Shown piece after piece: positions 9,417 through 19,025 of a stretch of 64,000 nucleotides of DNA. Each line of letters opens with the position of its first letter. Position 1 is the first letter of the stretch. Location: assembly GCA_963709425.1 (NCBI GenBank), contig CAVPWG010000004.1, positions 62,001 through 126,000 on the forward strand, in the 5' to 3' direction. Below the pieces are notes generated by a model. It saw only the letters and a program-made list of their open reading frames with translations, ran no database searches and was not told where the DNA came from. The DNA is from JAICJC01 sp963709425. Lineage in GTDB: Bacteria; Actinomycetota; Thermoleophilia; Gaiellales; JAICJC01. Made by a program: the position numbers and the translations under genes.

Positions 9417-9521
9417 ATCCACCTGCCGGCACCCGGTCGGCGGTGTTGCGGACATCATCGCCCGCGCCCGCGCGGAGCGGTCGAATGTTCACCGTCAGAC
9501 CGACCGAAGGGAGCCTTATCG

Positions 9522-9932
9522 ATGTCAGAGCACCGTGCACCAAGCGCGTCCGCCATCGGCGCCGCCATGTTTGCGGGCTCGATCATGATCATGATCGGCG
9601 TGTTCGGCGCACTCTCCGGGCTCGCCGGAATCCTCCGCGACGACTTCTACGTCGCGGCCCCCCACGACCTGTACAAGTTCGATACAACCGCGTGGGGATG
9701 GGTGCACCTGATCGTCGGCATCGTCGTGGTGTTCGCCGGCTACGGAATCTTCTCGGGGGCCGTCTGGGCCCGCACGGTCGGCGTCATCATGGCGATGATC
9801 AGCGCGATCACGAACTTCATGTTCATCCCGTACTACCCGTTCTGGTCCATCCTCATCATCGCGCTCGACGTCTGGGTCATCTGGGCGCTGGCGTTCCGCG
9901 GCGAGGACCTCCGGGCCCGGTCAGGGTACTAG
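9522..9932 (+). CDS. DUF7144-type four-helix membrane protein
   Basis: 136 residues with four hydrophobic segments (AMFAGSIMIMIGVFGALSG; WGWVHLIVGIVVVFAGYGIF; ARTVGVIMAMISAITNFMF; SILIIALDVWVIWALAF) and a short loop rich in aromatic residues after the first. This is the DUF7144 family pattern common in soil actinobacteria; the function is unknown. The ribosome site aagggag precedes ATG 9522. A long hairpin begins 10 bases after the stop. Confidence 0.8.
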   Translation: MSEHRAPSASAIGAAMFAGSIMIMIGVFGALSGLAGILRDDFYVAAPHDLYKFDTTAWGWVHLIVGIVVVFAGYGIFSGAVWARTVGVIMAMISAITNFMFIPYYPFWSILIIALDVWVIWALAFRGEDLRARSGY

Positions 9933-9941
9933 GCACGCCAA

Positions 9942-9973
9942 CTCTCCGGCCCGCCGTTCGGCGGGCCGGAGAG
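9942..9973. terminator. bidirectional 14-bp hairpin terminator
   Basis: CTCTCCGGCCCGCC (9942-9955) pairs perfectly with 9960-9973 around a GTTC tetraloop. It lies between two convergent genes (stops at 9932 and 10004) and has no T run on either side, so it would work as an L-shaped or bidirectional terminator. Confidence 0.85.
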
Positions 9974-10003
9974 CCCGGACGTCCTCGTGGTGCCAGCCGG
10001 GGC

Positions 10004-10516
10004 CTACGTCGTCGAGACGGCGTCCTCGTCGGCGAACGCGTCGCGCAGCTTGGACTCCTGCTCGTTGGACAGGTTCGTGTGGATCAGCTCCACGCGACCC
10101 ATCTGGTCGGTGAGCGCGTCCTTGATCTTGTCCTGCACGGCGTCGGACGTCAGCAGGAAGAGCGCCGACGTCCCGGGGGTCACCTCGTCGCGCACCTGCT
10201 TGATGAACCCGTCGTCGATGCCGACGTCGGTCAGCGACCCCGCGAGCGCACCCGTCGCCGCGCCGATCGCCAAGCCCAGCAGCGGGACGAAGAAGATCAG
10301 CCCGAACAACATGCCCCAGAAGGCGCCGCCGAGGGCGCCCGAGGTCGTCATGCTGCGAAGCTGTTCGGTCTTCGGCTTCCTGCGCCCCTCCGGCCAGGTG
10401 ACGATCGCGGCGTCGTGGACGCGGATCAGCTCCTCCTTCTGGAGCCGCTCGAGCGTCGCCAAGGTGTTCTGGGCACCGTCTGCCGAGTCGAACTTCCACA
10501 CGCTGAATGTGGCCAT
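10004..10516 (-). CDS. DUF1269-family protein with glycine-zipper membrane region
   Basis: 170 residues starting MATFSVWKFDSADGAQ. An N-terminal ferredoxin-like half (TLERLQKEELIRVHDAAIVTW) is followed by a hydrophobic Gly-rich hairpin (GALGGAFWGMLFGLIFFVPLLG and AIGAATGALAGSL, residues about 65-105) and a second alpha/beta half (IKQVRDEVTPGTSALFLLTS). This is the DUF1269 layout, and the function is unknown. ATG 10516 has gaggaggg upstream and was preferred to the in-frame codon at 10552. It sits downstream of the kinase gene 10628-12449 on the same strand. Confidence 0.8.
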   Translation of the reverse strand: MATFSVWKFDSADGAQNTLATLERLQKEELIRVHDAAIVTWPEGRRKPKTEQLRSMTTSGALGGAFWGMLFGLIFFVPLLGLAIGAATGALAGSLTDVGIDDGFIKQVRDEVTPGTSALFLLTSDAVQDKIKDALTDQMGRVELIHTNLSNEQESKLRDAFADEDAVSTT

Positions 10517-10627
10517 GCAACGCCCTCCTCTTCGTCGAGTGAACGGCCACAAGGCTCACCGCTCACATCCTGTCCGGCAAGGTGGCGCGCACGATACCTC
10601 CGATGAGGCCGACACCACCCGGTCCGG

Positions 10628-12449
10628 CTACGTCGCCGCGAGCGGGATCTCGCCTGTCACCGTCGTCCCGCCGCCGGCGTGGGACTCGATCGTGACAGCG
10701 CCCGTCCACAGCCTGCATGCGCTCGCGCATCGCGGCCAGCCCGGCGCCGCCCTCGGCGGGCGGGCGCATGCCACGGCCGGTGTCGGCGACGACGAATCGC
10801 ACGAGGTCCTGCTCGACATCGACACGGACCGCGATGGTGGCGTCGGCGCCGGCGTGGGTGGCCGCGTTCCGCATCGCCTCCAGGCACGAGAAGTAGATGA
10901 CGCTCTCGACCTCGCCGGGGAGGCGGCCCACTCCGGCTGCGTTCACCGTTGCGGGAAGCTGCGAGCGCCGCGCCGCCGCGCGGAGGGCGCTCGCCACACC
11001 CTCGGTCCGCAGGAGCGACGGGTAGATGCCATGCGCGAGCCGGCGCAGGTCGTCCATCGTCGCGTCCAGCTCTTCACCGATCTCCGCGATCAGCTGCCCG
11101 TGCTCCCCGTCGCTGGCAGCGTCGACGAGCCCCAGCCTCACGCGCAGAGCAACCAGGCGTTGCTCGGCTCCCTCCTGGAGATCGCGCTCCAGGCGACGGC
11201 GCTCCTCCCCGGCGACCGCCAGGAGCCGCATTCGTGAGTCGCGGATCTCCCGCTCCAGCCGGCCGGACTCCATCGAGATCAGCGTCGCGGTGCCGGCAGC
11301 ATCGAGCAGCTCCGGGTCTGCGTCAAGCACGGGGTCATGGACGATCGACGGCGACGCGCGCTCCCAGATGGTCGTCGATCCAAAGCCACGAGCCCGCCGT
11401 GTCGTCGCGACGAACCGCCGCCCCGTCCAGCCCGAGGTAGGCGTCCTCTGCCTCCGACCAGACCGCGATGCGCAGGGTCGGGTCGTCGAGGGCGAGGGCG
11501 ACATCGCGTTCCCATCGGCGCGCATCCGGGCGGCTCTTCGAGGCCGGCCACGAGCTGCTTGAGGGCGGCGCCGGCAAACACCTCGGCCTGGAGCAACGAG
11601 GCGACAAACGCCCACGGGAGAAGCAGCCGCACCGCGGCGAGCGACCACCGCACCGTCTCGACGACGCCCGGGGGAGCATCGATGACGTACGCGGTCAGCT
11701 GACGGAGGGCAAACAGGATGGCGTACGGGACGCCGACGACGACGATCCAGAACAGGGCCCGGCGGCGCGGCCGGGTCCCGGCGCGAAACCGGCGCACGAG
11801 CTCGAAGCACGCCAACACTCCGACGACCACGCCGCCGATCGCCTCCGCCCGGCCGATGTCCATCAGCGTCGCCGGGGAGATGGACCCCACCTGGAGCGCA
11901 TTCGGTGGGCATACGACACGGCATTCGGCCAGCGGGTGGCCACCCGTCGTCACAGGCGAGAGCAGAACGTACGGGAGGAAGAAGAGTGCGAGGACGGCGA
12001 AGATCAACGCCATCACCGATCTGTCCAGCCTCCCCGTCAGGCGTCCTGACGGAAACGCCAGGAGCGTGAAGAACGTCACGACCGTCACCGGCCAATCGGC
12101 CAGCACCGCGAGGCTGAAGACCAGCGAGTTGTCGGCACTCTGAAGCGCCGCCAGCGCCCACACAGCCGCGGACGCGAGGAGCGCCGGGCCAAGCAGGCTC
12201 GCCGGCCGGCGCACGAACCAGTACGCGCCGGCGGCGGCGAAGCCGGCGATGGTGGATGCCAGGAAGAGCGCATCTCCCCACGGGTAGCGCACGTGGTCGC
12301 TGGAGAGCGTGAGCGCGACTGCGCCGCCGGCTGCGGCGACGGCCGGCAAGCACGGCCCACCGCGCCATCCGCGCGCGGCTCGGGCTGCCGATATGCAAGC
12401 GCTCACGGCTCGGGATGGCCACTCCCGGCGTGGCCCCGACGTCGTTCAT
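10628..12449 (-). pseudogene. sensor histidine kinase homologue, H box lacks His; three frameshifts
   Basis: The N-terminal half has about eight hydrophobic segments like the kinase at 4201-6012. The cytoplasmic part contains a dimerisation box that reads RRRLERDLQEGAEQRL, so the phospho-acceptor position is Gln (CAG codon near 11179) and the next residue is Glu instead of Asp. N box EAMRNAATHAGA and G1 DTGRGM are intact. Frame changes near 11540, 11352 and 10703 (the last in a GGG run) break the reading frame. After repair it ends TIESHAGGGTTVTGEIPLAAT at 10628. The start is uncertain: the ATG at 12449 or one at 12406 in the following frame. It resembles a kinase that lost autophosphorylation but kept ATP binding. 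Confidence 0.75.
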
Positions 12450-12516
12450 CGCGACCCCTTGTGCGATTCGCCGAGAGGGTACAGAGGCTGCACCACGGCT
12501 GCAATGCGTAGCACGC

Positions 12517-13594
12517 TCAGTCGGCTGACGGCGCCACCCGGTGCCGGCGCCATGTCAGGCCCAGGAGCGCACCGAGAACCAGCGTGGGAACAACCGTGAG
12601 AACCCGATAGAGCAGGACGGCGGCGACGGCCTCCGCGTTGTTCGCGCCGAATCCGACCAGGGCCGACGACAGGCCGAGCTCGACGATCCCGACGCCGCCC
12701 GGCGTCGCCGGGATGGCGGTCAGGAGCCGCACGAGGCCCCAGGCGGCCAGCGCCTCGACCCAGCTGACCTGCGCCGGCATCCACGCCCGTCGCCCGGAGT
12801 GACACCAGAAGCACCCCGAACACGGTGAGATGCCCTGCGAACGCGGCGATCGTGATGACGGCCCACCGCCGTGCAAGGAGGTCGATGGTGTCGCGCCGGA
12901 ACCGCACGACGGCCTCGCCCCATCCTTCGCGGGGGTGCCTCCTGACCAGGCGCAGCGCCCGGTTCGCAAGCCGCTCGGCCCGTTCGCCCGTCGCACGCGC
13001 CTGCGGCTCTCCCCGCAGCACCAGGCCGAGGGCCACCGCCAGCGCCACGATCGCGGCCATGCCGATCAGGCCGGCCGTCAGGAGGAGCGGGCTCGAGCCC
13101 CCCGACAGGAGAAGCAGCGAGAGCGCGAGCACCGGCAGGACGACGTTCACGACCTGGTTCCACACGCCGGTCACCACGACCGCCACCGCCACCGACGACC
13201 GCTCGAACCCCCACCCCCGCAGCATCGCGTACGACGCTGCGATCCCAACTGCGTCACCGCCTGGCACGGCGACGGAGAGCGCCGTGGACGTCTGCGTGAG
13301 CACCATGGACTGGCGGTAGTTGAGCCCGGGCAACGCGGCCATCCACGGCGGGCCGTACGTGGCGACGTTGATCGCCGTCGCAACTGCGAGCGCAGCGATC
13401 TCGCCGTCGCTGAGGCTCGTCAAGACATCCCAGACGTCGGAGTAGTCGGCGATCCGCGGCAGAAGCACCGCGAACACGACGGCCACGATCGCGACGGCGC
13501 CGACCGATCCTGCGATCTTCCGCCATCGCGACTTCTGCGAGCGCGGCTCCGCGTCTCCGTCGCCGGCGGCGACCGGTTCCTCGCTACTACTCAC
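12517..13594 (-). pseudogene. flippase-like (LPG_synthase_TM/UPF0104) membrane protein, one frameshift
   Basis: About 358 residues with eight or more hydrophobic helices (AGSVGAVAIVAVVFAVLLP, LLLTAGLIGMAAIVALAVAL, WAVITIAAFAGHLTVFGVLL). Family motifs include SVAVPGGDAVGIAASYAML and IPATPGGVGIVELGL. The reading frame changes near 12777 (GCCGGCGCAGG), after which it continues QVSWVEALAAWGLVRLL to the stop at 12517. The family includes lysylphosphatidylglycerol synthase membrane domains and lipid flippase-like proteins; no soluble synthetase domain is present, so this is the stand-alone transport-like form. ATG 13594 overlaps the stop of the upstream gene (ATGA). Confidence 0.8.
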
Positions 13595-14910
13595 TCCAGC
13601 AGGGGCCGCTTCAGCGCCTCGAACTCCTCGTCGCTCAGCGCACCCTGGGAACGCAGGGCGGCCAGGCGCTCAAGCCTGCGGACGTCGGAGTCGCTGCCAC
13701 CACCGGTGCCCGGCACCGAGGCCAGGCGGCCGCGCACGCTTGCGGTGAACGTCCCGCCGGCCGCTTCGGGAAACTCGGCAGCCGACTGGCGACGGAGCGC
13801 CTCGAACCCGAGGGCGGCCAGGACCGTCAGGACGATCACCGGCAGCGGGCGGCGGAATGCCTGCGTGGGCGCCCAGGCGATCAGGAAGAGGACCACGACG
13901 GCGAACCCGGCCCACACGCGACCGGCATGCTCCCGCGCGTCATGCGCAAAGAGCCGCCTCAGCCCCACCGCGCGGTCGCCTGCGCCCGAGACCCAGGCCC
14001 AGGCAATGGTGATGATTCCCACGCCGATCACCGTACGGGTTGTGTCCTTGAGCTGGGCCGTGATGACATCCCAGGCCGCATTCGCCGCCGCCCGATCGTC
14101 GGGCAGCTGGGTGAGCGAATCGACCAGGATCCCACCCAGGACGACGCGTCCGATCACGAGGGCCACGCCGGCGACGAGTATACCGACGCCGCAGGCCCGC
14201 ACAACCTCCCGCCGCCGTCCACGCGCGAGGTAGACCGCCAGCGCGTACAGGGCAAGCGCGACGAACGGCAGGACATAGGCCGACACCTTGAGCCAGTGCG
14301 CGGCCGTCTGGGCGGCCGAGAGCTGGTCGGATCGCAGGATCACGATGTGGCCCCCGGCAAGGGTGGTCGGCGGCTGGATGCCGACCCGCTCGGCGAGCTG
14401 CCCGATCATCGGGCTCGTGTTGATGGCGACCTCGCCGTTCGCCGTGCCGACGCGGGGCCCGCCGCCGTCGATCACCACCAGGAGCTGGGCATGCGCCCTC
14501 CGATTGGCCGCGAGCCACAGGTTCTGCACACGGTCGGAGGCCAGCAGCCGCTCGGCTGCCCGCTGCGCGTACTCGCGCAGTCCCGCCGCGGCCGGCGCCG
14601 CCAGCGGCTGCGCTGCCGGCGGGAGCAGTGTTTGCAGCTTGGCCGCGACGTCGACGTTGGCATAGAGCTGGTCGACCAGGTACGTGCTGAGCGATTGCTG
14701 GATCTCCGGCTGCTCGAGCAGCTGGCCGCTGGTCTGGGTGTAGTTGTCGGTGTTGAGCGCCTCGCGGGCGACCCACACGGCCAGCACCGCGATGGCGAGC
14801 ACGACCGAGGCCAGGACGATCAGCCCGCGGATACCCCATTTCCGGCGGCGGCTCGGCGTGGCGTCGGCAGTCGTCTGGACGGCAGATGCCGGCGGTGGCT
14901 GAAGTGCCAT
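13591..14910 (-). CDS. membrane protein with C-terminal SHOCT domain
   Basis: 439 residues. One N-terminal helix (GLIVLASVVLAIAVLAVWVA) is followed by a large probably extracytoplasmic region (residues 50-200), then four or five helices (SAYVLPFVALALYALAVYLA; GVGILVAGVALVIGRVVLGG; TVIGVGIITIAWAWV; VWAGFAVVVLFLIAWA; LPVIVLTVLAALGF). The C-terminus is a SHOCT motif (RLERLAALRSQGALSDEEF). No enzyme motif is visible. Its stop overlaps the start of the flippase-like gene by four bases, so the two are translationally coupled. It follows the holin-like gene 14915-15262 closely. Confidence 0.8.
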   Translation of the reverse strand: MALQPPPASAVQTTADATPSRRRKWGIRGLIVLASVVLAIAVLAVWVAREALNTDNYTQTSGQLLEQPEIQQSLSTYLVDQLYANVDVAAKLQTLLPPAAQPLAAPAAAGLREYAQRAAERLLASDRVQNLWLAANRRAHAQLLVVIDGGGPRVGTANGEVAINTSPMIGQLAERVGIQPPTTLAGGHIVILRSDQLSAAQTAAHWLKVSAYVLPFVALALYALAVYLARGRRREVVRACGVGILVAGVALVIGRVVLGGILVDSLTQLPDDRAAANAAWDVITAQLKDTTRTVIGVGIITIAWAWVSGAGDRAVGLRRLFAHDAREHAGRVWAGFAVVVLFLIAWAPTQAFRRPLPVIVLTVLAALGFEALRRQSAAEFPEAAGGTFTASVRGRLASVPGTGGGSDSDVRRLERLAALRSQGALSDEEFEALKRPLLE

Positions 14911-14914
14911 ACGG

Positions 14915-15262
14915 TCATTCCCTCCCGAACACGAGCTGTATGAGCAGGCCCGCGAGCCAGACGATCAGCGTCACCTTGAGCACTGACACGAACCCGCCGA
15001 GGTCGAGGGCGTCCACGAGTGCTCCGGTGAGCGCGATGATGACGACGTCAACGAGTAAGAGGCTCAGCCCGAGCGTGATCACGTGCAGCGGCGCGCCGAG
15101 GATCCTCAGGATCGGCCTCAGAAAGGCGTTCAGCAGGCCGAGCACGAGGCCCGCCATTGCAAGCCCCGCGAACCCGGTCACCGTTACCGAGCCGACGGCG
15201 AGGACAGCCACCCCGAGGACGGCAGTGTTGTACGCCCACCAAAAGAGGATGCGGCCGATCAC
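14915..15262 (-). CDS. holin-like (Phage_holin_4_2) membrane protein
   Basis: 115 residues with four helices (ILFWWAYNTAVLGVAVLAVG; GFAGLAMAGLVLGLLNAFL; LHVITLGLSLLLVDVVIIAL; VLKVTLIVWLAGLLIQLVF) and the family motif LNAFLRPILRILGAPLHVITLGL. Family members are widespread chromosomal membrane proteins of unknown function despite the phage name. The start is GTG 15262, overlapping the upstream stop (GTGA), which implies coupling to the PRC-barrel-like gene. Confidence 0.85.
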   Translation of the reverse strand: MIGRILFWWAYNTAVLGVAVLAVGSVTVTGFAGLAMAGLVLGLLNAFLRPILRILGAPLHVITLGLSLLLVDVVIIALTGALVDALDLGGFVSVLKVTLIVWLAGLLIQLVFGRE

Positions 15263-15690
15263 GGACGCTGGCCCGCGGAGCGGACGCTCTTGATCGAATC
15301 GAGACGGCGCGCGAGCCCGTCGAGATGTGCGGCCCGCGGTCGCCCGACTTCGACGATGTCGCCGTCGCCGTGCTCGCGGATCGCAACGACCGCCGGGTCG
15401 TACGCGAGCAGCAGCCGCTTGCGATCGGGCTCGATGTGGACGACCGCCGAGACGGGCACCAGCAGGAGGCGCCGCCTGAAGAGCCCGGCGGCGACGGCCA
15501 GGTCGCGCTCTCGAACCTCCGCGACGACGCCGACCCGGCCGGCCGGCCCCCACGCGTCGAACCCCTCACAGGATCGCAGCCAGTACTCGGCGTCGACCGG
15601 CGCCGCCACCGACGGCCCCTCAGCGGGCCGCGAGGCATCGTCGGACCGCGGCTGCGTGAGCCCCAAGAGCGTCGTCCGCGGAATCCTCAC
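15259..15690 (-). CDS. PRC-barrel-like protein
   Basis: 143 residues beginning MRIPRTTLLGLTQPRSD from GTG 15690, preceded by GGAGGATGGAGAG. The central section (GRVGVVAEVRERDLAVAAGL followed by LLLVPVSAVVHIEPDRKRL) has the beta-strand pattern of PRC-barrel proteins, where an internal-membrane or RNA-processing role is known for a few relatives only. The function here is unknown. It is the first gene of a run that continues with the holin-like, SHOCT membrane and flippase-like genes (15690 to 12517), all overlapping or nearly so. Confidence 0.6.
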   Translation of the reverse strand: MRIPRTTLLGLTQPRSDDASRPAEGPSVAAPVDAEYWLRSCEGFDAWGPAGRVGVVAEVRERDLAVAAGLFRRRLLLVPVSAVVHIEPDRKRLLLAYDPAVVAIREHGDGDIVEVGRPRAAHLDGLARRLDSIKSVRSAGQRP

Positions 15691-15812
15691 CTCTCCATCC
15701 TCCAGGTCAGCCGACCGACTGGAGCCTGACGATGGCGCAAATCCCGGGCCCATCCAAGGGCGCGGGCACGTCGCGCCGATTCGTGCCGGCACGGTGTCAG
15801 ATTGCATCGGAT

Positions 15813-16754
15813 CTAGTCCGGTGCAGCGGGAGCAGCCTCCGCCTCGGTCTCGCCGTCCTGCTGTTTCTTTTTCCGATGGATCAGCGCGCGCGTCTCTTCC
15901 CATCCGATCGTCCGCGCGAGCATCGTGAGCCCGAAGACGGCGTTCCACGCCGTCGTGATCAGGCTCTGGCCGATGGTGTACGCCGAGATCGTGGCCTGCG
16001 GCGCGACGCCGTTCAGGACCACCGAAGCGAGCGCGGTCTGCGCTCCCACCGCCCCCGGCGCGATGGCGACGGTCGACGACACCGAGGCGGCGGCGACGAT
16101 CAGGAAGACGTTCTGGACCGACACCGGGATGTCATACGCATACATGAAGGTCGCGTTCACCCCCATGCGGGCGACATACGACAGCGCCTCGACGCCCACC
16201 ACCTGAACGAAGAACGTTCGCGGTGTCCTGAGGATCGCACCACCCTCTTTCGCGTTCTCCCACGTCTCTTGCAGGCGGTGCCAGAGCATCCGCCCGACGA
16301 TCCCGATCAGAAGCCCGCCCGCGACGATGATGATGAGCGTGAGCCCCCAGTGGTCGGCGAACCACCCCAGCTTCACATCGAACGACCCCGCGACGCCCAG
16401 GAACAGCCAGAGGTACACGAGCCCGCCGACCACGCCGAAGAAGATGTTCTCCACGGCCGTCGCGCCGACGAGCCCGGCGACCGTCGAGCCTGCGATGCTC
16501 GTGCGGAACAGACCGAGCATCGCCACGGTGCCTGCCGAGGCGGGCAGGATCGCGTTCAGCCCATTGCCGCCGGCGTAGTACCCGAGCGTATTCCGGTAGG
16601 TCACCCCGCCGTCCGGATAGGAGGCGCGCAGGATGTTCCGCCAGGCGAGCGCCACGAGCACGGTCTGCGCGGTCTGGAACACCAGCCCCAGGATGAGCAG
16701 GGGGACCGAAACCGACGTCAGCGTGTCCCAGAGTTGATCCAGCCAGTCCGTCAT
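15813..16754 (-). CDS. flippase-like (LPG_synthase_TM/UPF0104) membrane protein
   Basis: 313 residues with about eight hydrophobic helices. Family motifs are GYYAGGNGLNAILPASAGT near residue 60 and SSTVAIAPGAVGAQTAL near residue 228. The C-terminus is charged (HRKKKQQDGETEAEAA). It is paralogous to the protein at 12517-13594 but shorter. Relatives move or modify lipids or polyprenyl-linked sugars; the substrate is unknown. It appears monocistronic, as 122 bases separate it from the PRC-barrel-like gene downstream. Confidence 0.85.
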   Translation of the reverse strand: MTDWLDQLWDTLTSVSVPLLILGLVFQTAQTVLVALAWRNILRASYPDGGVTYRNTLGYYAGGNGLNAILPASAGTVAMLGLFRTSIAGSTVAGLVGATAVENIFFGVVGGLVYLWLFLGVAGSFDVKLGWFADHWGLTLIIIVAGGLLIGIVGRMLWHRLQETWENAKEGGAILRTPRTFFVQVVGVEALSYVARMGVNATFMYAYDIPVSVQNVFLIVAAASVSSTVAIAPGAVGAQTALASVVLNGVAPQATISAYTIGQSLITTAWNAVFGLTMLARTIGWEETRALIHRKKKQQDGETEAEAAPAAPD

Positions 16755-16882
16755 CGCCTCGACCAGCTACGCCGGGTGTGCGATCGCATGCCACCGTCAC
16801 GGCTCAGCATGACGGCCTCGAGGGAGCGGACACGAGTGCGCCGTTGCGACCCGGACCACCGGCGCCGGCACCCGCCGGCCCG

Positions 16883-18400
16883 TCAGCGGAGGGCACCGGC
16901 CGAGTGATGTGCGGTCCCGGCAGTCGCCACGCGGGTGTGATCGGCTGTCGGAATCCGGGCGGCGACGCGCGTCCCGCGGCCGTTGATGCTCTCGACCTCG
17001 AGCTTCCCACCCGCCGTCTCGACCCGATCGCGCAGTCCGACGATCCCGGGCCCGTCGGCGGCACCGCCGGCGCCATCGTCGACGACCTCGATGTGGAGCG
17101 TGCGCGACCGGACGCCCGCCCGGACCTGGATCGAGGTGGCTCCCGCATCCTTCTGGGCGTTCGCGACGGCCTCGGCGAACACGTGGTACGCGGTCGCCTC
17201 GGCGGCGTCCCCGGCGCGCTCCGCCGGGAGCTCGACGAGCTCGATCGGGATGGTCGACCGGGTTGCCGCGCTCCGCATCGCTCGACCCAGGCCGAGGTCG
17301 CTCAGGACGGCCGGGTGAATGCCGTGGGCCAGCTCGCGCAGCTCGTCGACGGCGAGAACGAGCTGTGCCCGGGCGTCCTCGAGTGCGAGCGCGGCCTCGT
17401 TCGGGGCGTCCAGGAGCCGCTCGGCAGCGTGCTGGAGGCTGACGGCGAGGCGGACCAGCCGTTGCTGGGCGCCGTCGTGGAGATGACGCTCGAGCCGCCG
17501 CCGCTCCGTGTCCGCGGCGACGACGAGGCGAGCCCGAGACGCGGCCAGACCGGCCGCGAATCGCTCCCGCTCCGAGACGACGGCACCCAGATACAGCGTC
17601 GAAAGCGCCGACGCCAGGATGAAGAGCTGGGTGTCGAGGACGCTGCGCGAGATCGACTGGAAGGCGAACGGCCCGACGTAGTGCACGGTGTTCCACACGG
17701 TCAGGCCGAGGCCGATCGCGAGTGTGAGCGTGGCGCCGCGCTGCCCGAACCGCAGGGCCGCCCAGATGAGCGGCGGGAACACCAGGTACGCGAGCGGCTC
17801 GTGGCTTCGCAGTGCAAGCTCGCACGCGGCCACGGTCGTCGCGAGGAGCAGGGCCAGCTCGACGAGGTCGCGGGCTCGTTCGAACCGCGGCAACGGCGCC
17901 GACCAGGCGAGCGCCAGCGGGACGACAACCAGCGCGCCGCAGGCATCCCCGAGCCACCACGTGCGCCAGATGGTGGGGAGCGCGTCGGTGGTGATGACGC
18001 CGCCGAGGCGGAGCGAGAGCGCGCCCATGGTGGCGCTGACCGCGACGCCCGTCGCGATGGCGACGAGCATGCCGCCCAGGCCGTCCACGCTGGCCAGCGG
18101 TGGGTCACGCCGGACGAGTCGCCTGATCAGGATCGTGGCGATGGCCACCTCGAGCACGTTGCCGCAGGTCTGGCCGATTGCCGACCCGAGCGGGAGCGCG
18201 CTGTAGTCGTTCGCGAGCAGGTCGCCGATGAGGACACCCGGCAGGAACTGCAGCCCGTAGAGGTAGGTGAACGCGATCCCGACACCGACCGGTAGCCAGA
18301 CGATGGCGGCGACCGGGCCGGCGAACTCCAGGTGGAAGCTGAGCTGGGCGGCGCCGTCGTAGAGCGCCACGAGCACCACCAGCCGGAGCAGGTAGTTCAT
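16883..18400 (-). CDS. sensor histidine kinase with MASE1 membrane domain
   Basis: 505 residues from ATG 18400 (ribosome site GAGGGGA; an in-frame upstream codon at 18433 lacks one). Residues 1-280 form a MASE1-type domain of about eight helices (AIVWLPVGVGIAFTYLYGLQ, TWWLGDACGALVVVPLALAW). A short coiled linker leads to the HisKA_3 box RRRLERHLHDGAQQRL with its His, then N box AEAVANAQKDAGA, G1 VVDDGAGG and GIVGLRDRVETAGGKL. MASE1 is an integral-membrane sensory domain of unknown ligand. No response regulator is adjacent; the candidates are the NarL-type protein at 6115 or one outside the window. Confidence 0.9.
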   Translation of the reverse strand: MNYLLRLVVLVALYDGAAQLSFHLEFAGPVAAIVWLPVGVGIAFTYLYGLQFLPGVLIGDLLANDYSALPLGSAIGQTCGNVLEVAIATILIRRLVRRDPPLASVDGLGGMLVAIATGVAVSATMGALSLRLGGVITTDALPTIWRTWWLGDACGALVVVPLALAWSAPLPRFERARDLVELALLLATTVAACELALRSHEPLAYLVFPPLIWAALRFGQRGATLTLAIGLGLTVWNTVHYVGPFAFQSISRSVLDTQLFILASALSTLYLGAVVSERERFAAGLAASRARLVVAADTERRRLERHLHDGAQQRLVRLAVSLQHAAERLLDAPNEAALALEDARAQLVLAVDELRELAHGIHPAVLSDLGLGRAMRSAATRSTIPIELVELPAERAGDAAEATAYHVFAEAVANAQKDAGATSIQVRAGVRSRTLHIEVVDDGAGGAADGPGIVGLRDRVETAGGKLEVESINGRGTRVAARIPTADHTRVATAGTAHHSAGALR

Positions 18401-18545
18401 GACGGGTCCCCTCGGGAGCACGGACCTCACCACAACTTGTGCATGCTAAACGACGCGGGAGTCGAGGACCCAGCCGCGCCTCGGCGCCTGTTCGGCGTGG
18501 TTGGATATGCCATGAACGCGATTCGGGAGTCTCTGCGACCGCTGC

Positions 18546-19025
18546 GTGCTCGGATCGCGCTCGAGCATCGCCGGCAGCGTCTACGGCGCGATCGTCGTCA
18601 TGGGGACGATCACCGCCGGATCGGCCGGCGGCACGATGGGCCCGTGGCAGCTTGCGAGCGTGACCGCGGCCACGGTGGTCGTCCTCTGGCTTGCCCACGT
18701 GTACGCCCACGGCCTCGGTGAGAGCCTGGAGCAGGGGCACACGGTGACGCGCGCCGAGCTCGCCTCCATCGCGCGCCGGGAGTCGTCGATCCCCCTGGCC
18801 GCCACCGGCCCGGTGTTCGCGCTGGTCCTCGGCGCGCTGGGCGTCCTCGAGGACTCGACAGCGGGTTGGGTCGCCCTCGGAATCGGTGTCGCGACGCTCG
18901 GCGTGCAGGGACTGCGGTACGCCCGCGGCGAGCGCTTGGGTCGAATGGGCACCGTCGTCGCGGTGTGCGTCAACCTCGCCCTCGGCCTCGTGATCGTGGC
19001 GTTGAAGGCGATCGTCACTCACTGA
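18546..19025 (+). CDS. four-helix membrane protein of unknown function
   Basis: 159 residues with hydrophobic segments SVYGAIVVMGTITAGSAGG, LASVTAATVVVLWLAHVYA, ATGPVFALVLGALGVL and MGTVVAVCVNLALGLVIVAL. The GTG at 18546 has no clear ribosome site. An ATG at 18511 in another frame (MNAIRESLRPLRARI) precedes it, so the true N-terminus may be longer with an indel, or the start may be the internal ATG after IVV. It converges with the metallo-hydrolase, sharing seven bases. Not assignable to a characterised family from sequence alone. Confidence 0.6.
   Translation: MLGSRSSIAGSVYGAIVVMGTITAGSAGGTMGPWQLASVTAATVVVLWLAHVYAHGLGESLEQGHTVTRAELASIARRESSIPLAATGPVFALVLGALGVLEDSTAGWVALGIGVATLGVQGLRYARGERLGRMGTVVAVCVNLALGLVIVALKAIVTH

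Noticed and set aside
7389..15262. Holin-like genes as evidence of a prophage
   Set aside because: No integrase, terminase, capsid, tail or attachment repeat is present; this holin family is a common chromosomal membrane family.
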